A stretch of 64,000 nucleotides of DNA, taken from contig NZ_PDBS01000001.1 in NCBI RefSeq assembly GCF_002572525.1, positions 3,224,001 to 3,288,000 of the forward strand. The letters run 5' to 3'. Of this stretch, positions 8,986-20,773 are shown piece after piece (within the stretch, counting starts at the first letter, position 1; every line of letters starts with the position of its first letter). The stretch comes from Natrinema sp. CBA1119 (GTDB lineage Archaea; Halobacteriota; Halobacteria; Halobacteriales; Natrialbaceae). The position numbers and the translations under genes are program-made. The notes beneath the pieces were generated by a model. That model was given only the letters and a program-made list of their open reading frames with translations. It had not been told where the DNA came from and made no database searches.

Positions 8986-9312
8986 TCACGGTCGGTCGAG
9001 AACCGAGACGAGCTCGTCGAAGTTTTCTCCCGGCGTTACCGCCGTTGCAGGACCACGGTAGTCGACGACGTCGTGCGCCTCGAGTTTCGGGAGGTGATTG
9101 TGGACCAGTGCGACGGTGATCGTTCGTCGAGCGCCCGGTCCGGAACCGTCACGTTCGAGACCCCGATCCGACGAGACGATGCAGCGGGCCAGTTCTCGAG
9201 GCGTCACCTGATCGGCCGTCCGAAGCACGTCGAGAACGGACCGGCGCGTCGGGTGCGAACAGAGCGTCCAGATCGTCTCCGCCTCGAGGGTCTTCGGTTG
9301 TGACTGGGACAT
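8986..9312 (-). CDS. Small winged-helix protein (DUF7344-like)
   Basis: A 108-residue protein starting MSQSQPKTLEAETIW. The region TLCSHPTRRSVLDVLRTADQ followed by VTPRELARCIV and VALVHNHLPKLEAHDVVDYRG has the helix-turn-helix and wing pattern of the haloarchaeal DUF7344 family, which resembles ArsR/MarR proteins. An in-frame Met 25 residues further upstream exists, but the extension is not conserved-looking. Likely DNA-binding; target unknown. Confidence 0.75.
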   Translation of the reverse strand: MSQSQPKTLEAETIWTLCSHPTRRSVLDVLRTADQVTPRELARCIVSSDRGLERDGSGPGARRTITVALVHNHLPKLEAHDVVDYRGPATAVTPGENFDELVSVLDRP

Positions 9313-9426
9313 ACAGTATCCGTTCTCGCGAACCGCAACAGCGATATTCCCTACCCAGTTAGGGTCGATTCGATATCGGTTCCGCATCGATCGGTTTCAT
9401 GTAGCGATACGTCAAAGGACGGGGCA

Positions 9427-9957
9427 GTGACGACTTCCGACGACACGACGCGGCGACACGAGCGCGTCGAGCGCCACGCGACGCCCGGGCCGCGCAACTC
9501 GCTGGCCCACTGGACCACCGCCCGCGGCCCCCTTCGAGTCGCGATCAACTACATCGTCGTCTGGCTCGTTCGAATCTCCCCCAGCCTCCGGCTCAAACGC
9601 TGGCTACTGCGGCGTATCGGCGTCACGGTCGGCGAGGGGGTCTCGTGGGGCCTCGAGGCCACACCCGACGTCTTCTGGCCGGAGTTAATCACCGTCGAAG
9701 CGGACGCGATCGTCGGCTACGACGCGACGATCCTCTGTCACGAGTTTCTTCAGGACGAGTACCGGACCGGCGAGGTCGTCGTCGGTGAACGAGCGATGAT
9801 CGGGGCCGGCGCGATCATCTTACCCGGGGTCGAGATCGGCGAGGGAGCCCGGATCGCGGCGAACTCGCTCGTGACCCGCGACGTCCCCCCCGAGACGACG
9901 GTGGCGGGCGTGCCGGCCGAGCCGATGGGCGAACCGAGCTCCGGCGGACGGGAGTGA
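9427..9957 (+). CDS. Hexapeptide-repeat acyltransferase
   Basis: A 176-residue protein starting with GTG. Residues about 55-170 carry the left-handed beta-helix pattern of the LbH family: IGVTVGEGVSWG, ITVEADAIVGYDATI, GEVVVGERAMIGAGAIILPG, VEIGEGARIAANSLVTRDVP, and the closing VAGVPAEPMG, which is the classic xat-type ending. CHEF in the middle supplies the usual active-site His region. It would transfer an acetyl or similar group to a sugar or amino-sugar. An N-terminal hydrophobic stretch (VAINYIVVWLVRISPSL) is also present. Standalone gene. Confidence 0.87.
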   Translation: MTTSDDTTRRHERVERHATPGPRNSLAHWTTARGPLRVAINYIVVWLVRISPSLRLKRWLLRRIGVTVGEGVSWGLEATPDVFWPELITVEADAIVGYDATILCHEFLQDEYRTGEVVVGERAMIGAGAIILPGVEIGEGARIAANSLVTRDVPPETTVAGVPAEPMGEPSSGGRE

Positions 9958-10107
9958 CGTTCGGCCTCGAGCGAGCACACGGGTCGCGCGCGAGTGGCTA
10001 CTGGCGCGCGAGTATCGATCCTCAGATCGGCGATTCACCGGTCGCTGGTGGGTGTGACGAAGCGGAAAAACTGGCCCGAAACTCAAACGTGGCCCCAGAA
10101 CCGGGGC

Positions 10108-11277
10108 CTACAGCGACGACCAGGACTTGCGGGCGACGTTCCAGGAGGTGATGTCCGCGATCCAGCGGGCGGCGATCATCTTCTTCAGGTTCTTCGCCGG
10201 GTACCCCCCAAAGGTGTCGACGGGCAGCGAGATGCCGAAGGCGGGCTTGACGCCGTGGGCGACGGCCTTCTCGCCGACGGAGATGACGGTCCCCTTGTCC
10301 TCGAACTCCCAGGTTTTGAGGGGACGGTTCTCGATCGCGCGGGCGATGTTCTCGCCGGCGACGTCCGCGGCCTGCCAGGCGGCCTGCGCCGTCGGCGGCG
10401 CGGGCTGGTCGCCCTGATCGATGATCGCCGAGTCGCCGATGGCGAACACGCGCTCGTCCGAGGTCTGGAAGTTCGCCCCGGTGGTCACTCGGTTGTGTTC
10501 GTTCTCGAGGTCGACATCGTCCATCGCGTCGCGACCCGTGATCCCGCCGGTCCAGACGAGCACGTCGTGATCGAGTGGTTCGCCCTCGTCGAACTCGATG
10601 TGGTCCGCGGTGGCCTCGGTGATCGGATCGTCCGTGTGGATCTGGACGCCGGACTCCTCGAGCAGGTCGCGCAGCGCCTGCTGGACTTCCGGATCGTTGC
10701 CGGGGAAGATCTCCTCGAGCGCTTCGACGAGGTGGATCTCGATCGGCGCGCGGTGATTGTCGCGGAACTCCGCGATCTCGCCGGCGGTCTGGATGCCCGA
10801 GAGACCCGCACCGCCGATGACGACCTGTGCGGGATCGCCGCGCGTCGCCTCCTGGCTCGCTTCGGTGACGGCCTCGTTGATTTCGAGGGCGTCGTCGAGG
10901 CTCTTTAGCGTCAGGGAGTGCTCCTCGAGACCGGGAATGCCGTAGTAGGCGGTCTGGCTACCGAGACCGACAAGAACGTAGTCGTAATCAACGTCGTCGC
11001 CGTCGGCGAGTTTGACGGTCTGTTCGTCGACATCGAGACCGGTAACTTCGTCCTGAATGAACCGGGTCGACGGATCCGCGATCTGGTTGACCGGGAACGT
11101 GATGTCCGAGCGGACGTCCGGATCCCGGATCACGCGGTGAGATTCGTGCAGAACGAGGTGATAGTCGACGTCAGCGATCCAGGTCAGCCGAGCATTGCCT
11201 TCGAGCTCCGATTGGAGCTTGTTGACCGCACCGGTACCGGCGTAGCCAGCACCGAGCACGACGACGTTCTCAGTCAT
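10108..11277 (-). CDS. Type II NADH dehydrogenase / FAD-dependent pyridine nucleotide oxidoreductase
   Basis: A 389-residue membrane-associated flavoprotein that would pass electrons from NADH to quinone without proton pumping. The FAD-binding dinucleotide fold is VVVLGAGYAGTGAV at the N-terminus. The NADH fold is VVIGGAGLSGIQTAGEIAE near residue 165. VFAIGDSAIIDQGDQP is the second FAD motif, followed by PPTAQAAWQAADVAGENIARAI, typical of Ndh-2. The C-terminal segment is the membrane-binding region of this family. Start MTENVVVLGAG preferred over a Met three codons upstream. Narrow substrate unknown; sulfide:quinone reductase is less likely because the expected Cys residues are missing. Confidence 0.88.
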   Translation of the reverse strand: MTENVVVLGAGYAGTGAVNKLQSELEGNARLTWIADVDYHLVLHESHRVIRDPDVRSDITFPVNQIADPSTRFIQDEVTGLDVDEQTVKLADGDDVDYDYVLVGLGSQTAYYGIPGLEEHSLTLKSLDDALEINEAVTEASQEATRGDPAQVVIGGAGLSGIQTAGEIAEFRDNHRAPIEIHLVEALEEIFPGNDPEVQQALRDLLEESGVQIHTDDPITEATADHIEFDEGEPLDHDVLVWTGGITGRDAMDDVDLENEHNRVTTGANFQTSDERVFAIGDSAIIDQGDQPAPPTAQAAWQAADVAGENIARAIENRPLKTWEFEDKGTVISVGEKAVAHGVKPAFGISLPVDTFGGYPAKNLKKMIAARWIADITSWNVARKSWSSL

Positions 11278-11394
11278 ATGCAACACTGCGAAACACTATG
11301 ATACAAAGGTGTTGAAACGGGAATCAGTGTGTCTTCGGTTCTCATGGCGGAGCGTCGCTCGTGGAGTCGGTTCGAACCCTCTCACCGGAGCCGA

Positions 11395-12315
11395 TCAAAG
11401 AATTCGTTTTCCGAACGTGCTCGCGGTCAGTTCGGCGGCGAGTGTTGCCGTCTCGTTTGCCTCGTCTAAAATCGGATTGACCTCGACGACGTCCATCGAT
11501 CTGAGTATCCCGTCGGTCTCGTCGCGTCGCGAGATCGCCTCGAGCGCGGCGTGGGCTTCCCGGTAGGTGACGCCGCCGCGGACGGGGGTGCCGACGCCGG
11601 GGGCCGCCTTGGGGTCGAGCCAGTCGAGGTCGAGGCTGACGTGGACGCCGTCGGTCCCGTCGGTCGCGACCGCGAGCGCGTCTTCGACGACCGCGGAGAC
11701 CCCCCGCTGATCGATGTCGGACATGGTGAAGGCCGTCATCTCGCTCTCTCGAATCAGTTCGCGCTCGCGCTCGTCGATGCTCCGAAGGCCGACGTAGGCG
11801 ATCGACGACTCCCGAAGTCGGGCCGCGGGCGCCCACTCGGTTTCCTCGAACGCGCCGCGGCCGAGGGCAGCGGCCAGTGGCATCCCGTGGACGTTCCCGC
11901 TGGGAGACGTTTCGGGCGTATTGAGGTCCGCGTGGGCGTCGAACCAGATCGCGCCGAGATCGGTATCCCGCGCCGAGCCGTTGAGCGACCCGATCGCGAC
12001 CGAGTGATCACCGCCCAGAACGAGGGGGAACGCGCCGTCCGCGAGCGTCGCCGCGACTCGATCGCCCACGCGCGAACAGACGTCCTCGATTTCCCGGAGG
12101 AATTTCGCGTTTCCCCGAGTGGGTTGGCCGGCGTCCGGATCGCGTACCTCCGCGCGCGGCATCGAAATATCGCCGTCGTCGATCGCTTTGACGCCCGCTC
12201 GCTCGAGGCCGTCGGCCAGGTCCGCGTATCGGATCGCCGAGGGCCCCATATCGACACCGCGGCGGTTCGCCCCGTAGTCCATCGGTGCGCCGATGATTCT
12301 GACGGTTCGTCCCAT
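11395..12315 (-). CDS. Arginase/agmatinase family ureohydrolase (arginase most likely)
   Basis: A 306-residue cytoplasmic hydrolase with a binuclear Mn2+ centre, cleaving urea from arginine or a related guanidino compound. Metal-binding motifs are all present: [31 protein letters not shown] and SLDLDWLDP. The N-terminus [22 protein letters not shown] and the SGNVHGMP substrate loop follow the arginase (RocF) type rather than agmatinase. Single gene, transcribed opposite to the DtxR-type regulator next door. Confidence 0.9.
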   Translation of the reverse strand: MGRTVRIIGAPMDYGANRRGVDMGPSAIRYADLADGLERAGVKAIDDGDISMPRAEVRDPDAGQPTRGNAKFLREIEDVCSRVGDRVAATLADGAFPLVLGGDHSVAIGSLNGSARDTDLGAIWFDAHADLNTPETSPSGNVHGMPLAAALGRGAFEETEWAPAARLRESSIAYVGLRSIDERERELIRESEMTAFTMSDIDQRGVSAVVEDALAVATDGTDGVHVSLDLDWLDPKAAPGVGTPVRGGVTYREAHAALEAISRRDETDGILRSMDVVEVNPILDEANETATLAAELTASTFGKRIL

Positions 12316-12437
12316 ACGTGCGCTACGCCGTCGACCGGTTTGGTCGTGGCGGTGTCGACGGTGACTGTCGTGCCGATGCAGTGAGGGGTTTCGTGGCGAT
12401 TCGCCGGGAGCGACGATCCGGCCCGCCGCTGGCGATA

Positions 12438-12461
12438 GCTTTAGGGTTAGACGCGTCTAAT
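12438..12461 (+). promoter_or_regulatory. Promoter and palindromic operator of the DtxR-type regulator
   Basis: CTTTAGGG is a box-A-like sequence about 30 bp before the ATG. Directly downstream lies TTAGACGCGTCTAA, a perfect 14-bp palindrome at 12447-12460. It lies where a bound dimer would block initiation of a leaderless transcript. Similar A/T-edged palindromes are bound by haloarchaeal DtxR-family proteins, so autoregulation is likely but inferred. Confidence 0.6.
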
Positions 12462-12472
12462 CCCGGGACAGC

Positions 12473-13159
12473 ATGATGCTGAGCGACGTGATGGAAGACT
12501 ATCTCAAAGCGATCTACCAGCTCCAGCGCGAGACGGACGATCGGATCAAGACCTCCGAGATCGCGGCGGAGCTGGACGTCACGTCGCCGACGGTCACGAG
12601 CATGCTCGACAAACTCGAGGAGCGCGAACTCGTCGACCGCGAGAAGTACCGCGGGGTGACCCTGACCGACGAGGGCGAAACCGTCGCCCTCGAGGTCGTC
12701 CGCCACCACCGGCTGCTCGAGGCCTACCTCACGGAACACCTCGATTACGACTGGTCGGAAGTCCACGCGGAAGCCGATCGGCTCGAACATCACATCAGCG
12801 AGAACTTCGAGGCCCGCGTCGCCGACGCCCTCGGCGAGCCGACGGTCGACCCCCACGGATCGCCGATCCCCGGCGCGGACCTCGAGCCGCCGGAACGACC
12901 CGACGGTGAAGCCATCACCGAGTTCGAGGCGGGGGCCGTCGTGACCGTCGCCGAAGTCGCCGACCAGGATCCCGACGTGTTGTCGTATCTCTCCGATCAC
13001 GGCGTTCGACCGGGTGTCGAACTCGAGATTCTCGAAATCGCTCCGTTCGGGATGGTGACGGCTCGCTCGAGCGACGCGGACGAGCCGGTCTCGCTCCCCG
13101 AGTCCGTCGCCCATCACGTTCGAGTTGCGACGCCCGCAGAACCCACACCGTCGTCGTAG
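12473..13159 (+). CDS. DtxR/MntR-family metal-dependent transcriptional regulator
   Basis: A 228-residue regulator with three parts. The winged helix comes first (LSDVMEDYLKAIYQLQRE, then KTSEIAAELDVTSPTVTSMLDKLEERELV). The metal-binding and dimerisation domain follows (HHRLLEAYLTEHLDYDW, HAEADRLEHHISENF, the family's His/Glu/Cys ligand region). Last is an SH3-like FeoA domain (VTVAEVADQDPDVLSYLSDHGVRPGVELEILE). Such proteins control iron or manganese uptake. The second Met could equally be the start. The palindrome just upstream suggests autoregulation. Confidence 0.92.
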   Translation: MMLSDVMEDYLKAIYQLQRETDDRIKTSEIAAELDVTSPTVTSMLDKLEERELVDREKYRGVTLTDEGETVALEVVRHHRLLEAYLTEHLDYDWSEVHAEADRLEHHISENFEARVADALGEPTVDPHGSPIPGADLEPPERPDGEAITEFEAGAVVTVAEVADQDPDVLSYLSDHGVRPGVELEILEIAPFGMVTARSSDADEPVSLPESVAHHVRVATPAEPTPSS

Positions 13160-13308
13160 GTGACGGGAATCACTCGAGCGGTTCGGTCAGTGTGAGCTGG
13201 TTCCAATCGAACGGATGCCAATTGCTGTGGAGCGAACGAACCGAAACTTCTTCGCAGCGCCGGCTCAACCGTCACAATACTGCCAAAGCGCTCGGCTCAC
13301 CCGCCGGG

Positions 13309-13338
13309 TTTAAGGAATCCAAATACGAATATATCACT
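13309..13338 (+). promoter_or_regulatory. Promoter of the Rrf2-like regulator
   Basis: GTTTAAGG sits about 27 bp upstream of the ATG, the spacing expected for a leaderless or near-leaderless haloarchaeal transcript. A second AT-rich stretch (AATACGAATATATC) immediately precedes the start codon. Confidence 0.5.
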
Positions 13339-13872
13339 ATGTCATCCATCGAACTCACCCCCAGCCAGAAGAAAATCCTCCGCGCGCTGACGAACCTCCA
13401 CAAGGAGACCGAAGACGCCATCAAAGGGGAGGACATCGCCGAACAGGTCGACCGCAATCCGGGGACGATCCGTAACCAGATGCAGAGTCTCAAAGCCCTG
13501 CAACTTGTAGAGGGCGTACCGGGGCCGAAAGGCGGCTACAAACCGACGGCCGCCGCCTACGAAGCCCTCGAGATCCAGCAGATGGACGAGCCCGCAGCGG
13601 TCCCGATGCAACACGAGGGCGAACCCGTCGATGACACCATCATCGAGGAAATCGATCTCTCGAGCGTCCACCATCCGGAACTTTGCCGCGCGGAGATTCA
13701 CATCCAGGGTACCCTCAGCGACATTCACGAGAACGACGCCGTCACGGTCGGCCCGACGCCGCTTTCGAAACTGGTCATCGAAGGCACCGTCGACGGGAAA
13801 GACGATACGAACAACATTCTCATCCTGCGCATCGACGACATGGTCGCGCCCGCCGAAGAACCGGCACACTGA
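13339..13872 (+). CDS. Winged-helix transcriptional regulator (Rrf2-like) with C-terminal domain
   Basis: A 177-residue protein. Residues 5-75 form a winged helix: LTPSQKKILRALTNLHKETE, then KGEDIAEQVDRNPGTIRNQMQSLKALQLVEG and the wing GPKGGYKPT, similar to Rrf2-type regulators. Residues 95-170 form a beta-rich domain (RAEIHIQGTLSDIHENDAVTVGPTPLSKLVIEG), probably a sensor or oligomerisation unit. No Fe-S cysteines of IscR type are present. The ATG is set by the promoter spacing; the open frame upstream is not conserved-looking. Target unknown. Confidence 0.8.
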   Translation: MSSIELTPSQKKILRALTNLHKETEDAIKGEDIAEQVDRNPGTIRNQMQSLKALQLVEGVPGPKGGYKPTAAAYEALEIQQMDEPAAVPMQHEGEPVDDTIIEEIDLSSVHHPELCRAEIHIQGTLSDIHENDAVTVGPTPLSKLVIEGTVDGKDDTNNILILRIDDMVAPAEEPAH

Positions 13873-13988
13873 ACGGGCTGTCGACCGCGTTCACCACGCT
13901 TCTCCGCCGAGCGCCTGCGCTGGCGTTCGACAGTTGTGACGCGAAAACGATCGGGAGTACGTCGGTATCGCAACGGGACCTCGAGCGG

Positions 13989-16496
13989 TCAGTTCTGGTC
14001 GTCCGCGTCGTCCGAGTTGTCGACTGCGTCGTCCGAGTCGGCGACCGCTGACGCCGGAATCACGTCGACGCTCGCGACCGCGTCGCCATCCTCGACTTCC
14101 ATCACGATCACGCCCATCGTGTTCCGACCGACGGTCGAGATTTCGTCGACTCGCGTCCGGACGATCTGGCCGCGCTCGCTCATCATCACGAGCTGATCGT
14201 CCGTGTCGACCGCCTTCACGGCCGTGACGGGCCCGTTGCGTTCGCCCGTCTTGATGTCGATTAACCCCTTGCCGTACCGTGACTGGGTGCGGTACTCGGA
14301 GAGCAGCGTTCGTTTGCCGTAGCCGTTCTCCGTGACCGTCAGCAATGCCTGTCCGTCGTCCTCGTCCGTCGCGACCAGTCCCGCTACGGCGTCGCCGTCC
14401 TGGAGTTTGATGCCGTTGACGCCGCGGGCGTTCCGCCCCATCGCGCGGACCTCGTTCTCGTCGAAGCGGATCGTCATGCCGCCCTCGGTCGCGATGACGA
14501 GGTCCCGGGAGCCGTCCGTCACGTCGACGTCGACCAGTTCGTCGCCCTCCTCGAGGTCGGCCGCGATGATCCCCGTCGAGAGGATGTTGTCGAACTCCTC
14601 GCCGGCGGTGCGCTTGACGTAGCCGTGTCGGGTAACCATCGTCACGAACTCGTCGTCGCCGAAGGCGTCGGTGTCGACGATAGCCGTGATATCCTCGCCG
14701 GGATCGAGATCGAGGATGTTGATCGCCGACTTCCCGCGCGCGGTCCGGCCCATCTCCGGAATCTCGTAGGTCTTGAGCCGGTAGACTTCGCCCTGATTCG
14801 TAAAGCAGAGCAGGTAGTCGTGGGTGTTGGCCCGGAAGACCGTCGTGACGCGGTCGTCCTCCTTGACGTCCGCGCCGATGATCCCTTTGCCGCCCCGACC
14901 CTGGGGGTCGAAGCCGTCGATCGGCATCCGCTTGACGTAGTCGTCCTCCGTCATCACGACGAAGACCTCCTCCTCGGGGATGAGGTCCTCGTGGGTCACC
15001 GTCCCCTGATCCTCGACGATCGAGGTTCGGCGGTCGTCGGCGTACTCGTCTTTGATCTCACGGAGCTCGTCTTTGATGACGGCGAGCAACTCCGGTTCGC
15101 TCTCGAGGATCGCAGTCAGGCGCTCGATTTCGACCTGCACGTCCTCGTACTCGGCTTCGATCTCGGCGGCCTCCATCGAGGTGAGACTGCCGAGTTGCAT
15201 CCGGACGATGTGGGTGGCCTGCTCCTCGGAGAAGTCGTAGGCATCCCGCAGCGCCGCTTTCGCGGCCGACCGGTCCTCGCTGTTCCGGATCAGTTCGACG
15301 ACGTCCTCGGCGTTTTCGACGGCCGTCATCCGGCCCTCGAGGATGTGCGCTCGGTCCTCGGCCTCCTGGAGGTCGTACTCGCTGCGCCGCCGGACGACCT
15401 CGCGTCGGTGAGAGATGTACTCCGCCAAGGTCTCCTTGAGCGAGAGCACGCGGGGCTGGCCGTCGACCAGCGCGAGGTTGATGACGCCGAAGGTCCGCTC
15501 GAGGTGGTTCTCGAGCAGTTTGTTCTCGACGACCTCCGCGTTCGCGCCGCGTTTGAGTTCGACGACGACGCGGACGCCGTTGCGGTCGGACTCGTCGCGC
15601 AGGTCGGAGATGCCCTCGATCTCGCCCTCGTTGACGTCCTCGGCGATCCGCTCGACGAGGCGGGCCTTGTTGGCCTGGAAGGGGAGTTCGGTGATGACGA
15701 TCCGCTCGCGGTCCGACTTCCACTCCTCGACTTCGAACTCGGCGCGGACCCGGAGTCGACCGCGACCGGTCTTGTAGGCCGAGTAGATGGCGTCCCGGCC
15801 GACGATGTTCGCGCCCGTCGGGAAGTCAGGTCCCTTGACGTGTGCCATCAGGTCGTCGACGGTCGCGTCGGGGTCGTCGATCAACTCGATCGTCGCGTCG
15901 ATGACCTCCCCCAGATTGTGCGGCGGGATGTTCGTCGACATCCCGACCGCGATCCCGGAGGAGCCGTTCACGAGGAGGTTCGGGAACGCCGCGGGCAACA
16001 CGTCGGGTTCCTGCAGGCGGTCGTCGTAGTTCGATGAGAAGTCGACCGTGTCCTTGTCGATGTCCTCGAGCAGTTCCTCGGCGAGCGGGGCCATCCGCGC
16101 CTCGGTGTATCGCGGCGCGGCGGCGGGGTCGCCGTCCATCGAGCCGAAGTTCCCCTGGCCGTCGACCAGCGGATAGCGCATCGAGAAGTCCTGGGCCAAC
16201 CGGACCAAGGTGTCGTAGATCGCGCTGTCTCCGTGGGGGTGGTAGTCACCCATCGTCTCTCCGACGATCGAGGAGGACTTGCGGTGGCTGCTCCCGGAGG
16301 AGACGCCCATCTCGTGCATCGCATAGAGGATGCGCCGGTGGACGGGCTTGAGCCCGTCGCGGACGTCGGGGAGGGCGCGACCGGCGATGACGCTCATCGC
16401 GTAGTCGATGTAACTCTGCTCCATCTCGTTTTCGATACGGACGTTTTCGACTGACCGTGCCTCGACGTCCGTCGGATCGGGTACGTCTGAACTCAT
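13989..16496 (-). CDS. gyrA: DNA gyrase subunit A
   Basis: Breakage-reunion subunit of gyrase, which introduces negative supercoils, 835 residues. The N-terminal winged helix and tower carry [13 protein letters not shown], the drug-contact region, with the usual Ser91 and Asp95. The catalytic Tyr is Tyr130 in RYTEARM. The C-terminal six-bladed beta-pinwheel includes the GyrA box in the form [16 protein letters not shown] [15 protein letters not shown]. The tail is acidic ([15 protein letters not shown]). The start lies 18 bp after gyrB, so the two are one transcript. Confidence 0.98.
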   Translation of the reverse strand: MSSDVPDPTDVEARSVENVRIENEMEQSYIDYAMSVIAGRALPDVRDGLKPVHRRILYAMHEMGVSSGSSHRKSSSIVGETMGDYHPHGDSAIYDTLVRLAQDFSMRYPLVDGQGNFGSMDGDPAAAPRYTEARMAPLAEELLEDIDKDTVDFSSNYDDRLQEPDVLPAAFPNLLVNGSSGIAVGMSTNIPPHNLGEVIDATIELIDDPDATVDDLMAHVKGPDFPTGANIVGRDAIYSAYKTGRGRLRVRAEFEVEEWKSDRERIVITELPFQANKARLVERIAEDVNEGEIEGISDLRDESDRNGVRVVVELKRGANAEVVENKLLENHLERTFGVINLALVDGQPRVLSLKETLAEYISHRREVVRRRSEYDLQEAEDRAHILEGRMTAVENAEDVVELIRNSEDRSAAKAALRDAYDFSEEQATHIVRMQLGSLTSMEAAEIEAEYEDVQVEIERLTAILESEPELLAVIKDELREIKDEYADDRRTSIVEDQGTVTHEDLIPEEEVFVVMTEDDYVKRMPIDGFDPQGRGGKGIIGADVKEDDRVTTVFRANTHDYLLCFTNQGEVYRLKTYEIPEMGRTARGKSAINILDLDPGEDITAIVDTDAFGDDEFVTMVTRHGYVKRTAGEEFDNILSTGIIAADLEEGDELVDVDVTDGSRDLVIATEGGMTIRFDENEVRAMGRNARGVNGIKLQDGDAVAGLVATDEDDGQALLTVTENGYGKRTLLSEYRTQSRYGKGLIDIKTGERNGPVTAVKAVDTDDQLVMMSERGQIVRTRVDEISTVGRNTMGVIVMEVEDGDAVASVDVIPASAVADSDDAVDNSDDADDQN

Positions 16497-16514
16497 GTGG
16501 TTATAGTAAAATCC

Positions 16515-19265
<2,751 letters not shown>

Positions 19266-19273
<8 letters not shown>

Positions 19274-20015
19274 CGCTCTCCTCCTCCTCCGGGTGGTCAA
19301 TCTCCGCGATGATCGACTCGAGGTGGTCGGTTTCGACCGAGTGGAACGACTCGTCCTCGGTCGTGATCGTCGCGACGTCAACGTCTTCGGCGTTGACGAC
19401 CCCGTCTTCGGGTTCGCTGAGCGCGCTCACGGCGAGTTCGATGCCGCCGTCGACGTCGAGATCCTCGCGGTAGTGCTCCTCGAGGTAGCCCTGAATGGTA
19501 TCGCGATCGCCGCCGATGGCCGCCGCCTTCCACTCGTAGTCCGTCCCCGAGGGGTCAGTCTCGAACAGTTTCGGCTCGCCGGCGTCGATTCCGCCGACGA
19601 GGAGCGCGACGCCGAACGGGCGAGCACCGCCCGTCTGGGTGTACTCCTGAATGTGGTCGGTGACCGCTCGCGTCAGCGTCTCGACGCCGATCTGCTGCCC
19701 GTAGCGGAGCTGTTCGCCCTGTGCACGGCGACGTGCGAGATCGACGAGTTGGCGCGCGTCGGCGACGTGGCCGGCGCTCGCGACACCGATGTGATCGTCG
19801 GCTTTGTGGATCTTTTCGACGCTCTCGCGCTCCATGAGCGGCGAGCTGACCTGTCGATTCGCGGCGAGGACCACGCCGTCGGGCGTGCGGAGACCGACGC
19901 TCGCGGTTCCGCGTTTGACGGCCTCGCGGGCGTACTCGACCTGGTAGAGACGTCCGTCCGGGGAGAAGATGGTGATCCCCCGATCGTACGCCTGCTGATT
20001 GGATTGTCCTTGCAT
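19266..20015 (-). CDS. psmA: 20S proteasome alpha subunit
   Basis: Outer-ring subunit of the proteasome, 249 residues. It begins MQGQSNQQAYDRGITIFSPDGRLYQVEYAREA in which the YDRGITIFSPDGRLYQVEYA signature of alpha subunits is complete. LRTPDGVVLAANRQVSSPL and the gate region follow. The C-terminus is acidic (DHPEEEESDE). Two psmA paralogues exist in some haloarchaea; this is the one linked to psmB here. Confidence 0.97.
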
Positions 20016-20066
20016 TAGTCTTCACCTTGGGTAAGGGATAGACATTTATAGGCCTTCTTCTGAAGG
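20016..20066 (-). promoter_or_regulatory. psmA promoter
   Basis: Box A CCTATAAATG (minus strand, 20043-20052) predicts a start site about 5 nt before the psmA ATG. Immediately upstream of the box is CCTTC-TTCT-GAAGG (20053-20066), a short inverted repeat overlapping the TFB-recognition position. Confidence 0.55.
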
Positions 20067-20773
20067 CAACTTCGTGTGTACTCTTCCCTTCGTCCCGGAT
20101 TCGCAAGAAGGTGATGCCGCCACTCGTGCGTGAGCGGTGACTCGGCGGGCCGTGTTCGGCGGAGCGATGTGCCCCGTCGACCGTCGAGACGGGAGTTTGC
20201 GGTCCTTTCGGCGCGAATCTGACCATATAGGCACTCGTTATCGCTCCGTGGCCGTTCCGTCGTCCGAGAGTGTCCGCTGGACTCACGTGTCGCACTCAGG
20301 TAAATACCGAATTACTCGAGCCGGCTATTCGAGAGGTCGTCTGCTATCTCAAGCTTTCCGCTCAAACGGATCACAGTCCTTGCTTTAGGTACAGAATTCC
20401 GTACCACAGTACACAGGTGAAACCCGCCCGGCTGCGCCGACTCGAGGCCCGCGACCGCGCGTGGCCTCGAGGGGCCCAGACACCTGCGACTTTTCGGACA
20501 ACTACCACACATGGAAGACCACTGTACCGCGGTCGATGTCCCCGTCGAATCGGTGAGCGAAACCATTCTCCAACGCGGGCTCGGGCTCCACCTCCCGGCG
20601 ACGTTTTTCGGTGCCGGGTCCGCTTCCGCGCTGAGAGGACCCGACTGGCAGTCCGGATTTCGCTCGTCGAAGTCCCTCCCGCTGTCGATCGGCAGTCGGT
20701 CGACGGCGTCCGAGCCGTCCGCTCGAGGCGCAGCGACCGCCGGAGTCGCGCTCGAGCCTCGGGGTGATCACGC
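20067..20773. other. Long region between divergent psmA and Nramp genes, with a palindrome and an uncertain 88-codon frame
   Basis: About 700 bp with no recognisable protein. The near-perfect 18-bp palindrome GGTACAGAATTCCGTACC lies at 20388-20405, one mismatch per arm, overlapped on its left by a CTTTAGG box; this could be the Nramp promoter and a metal-regulator site. From 20511 an 88-codon frame runs rightward and overlaps the Nramp ATG as ATGA. Its product (MEDHCTAVDVPVESVSETIL...) has no motif, and the second half is low in acidic residues. It may be a leader frame for coupling. Confidence 0.35.

Noticed and set aside
14625..16037. Rightward 470-codon frame
   Set aside because: Lies wholly inside gyrA on the opposite strand; Arg/Val/Asp-rich mirror translation with no motif, typical of high-G+C coding DNA.
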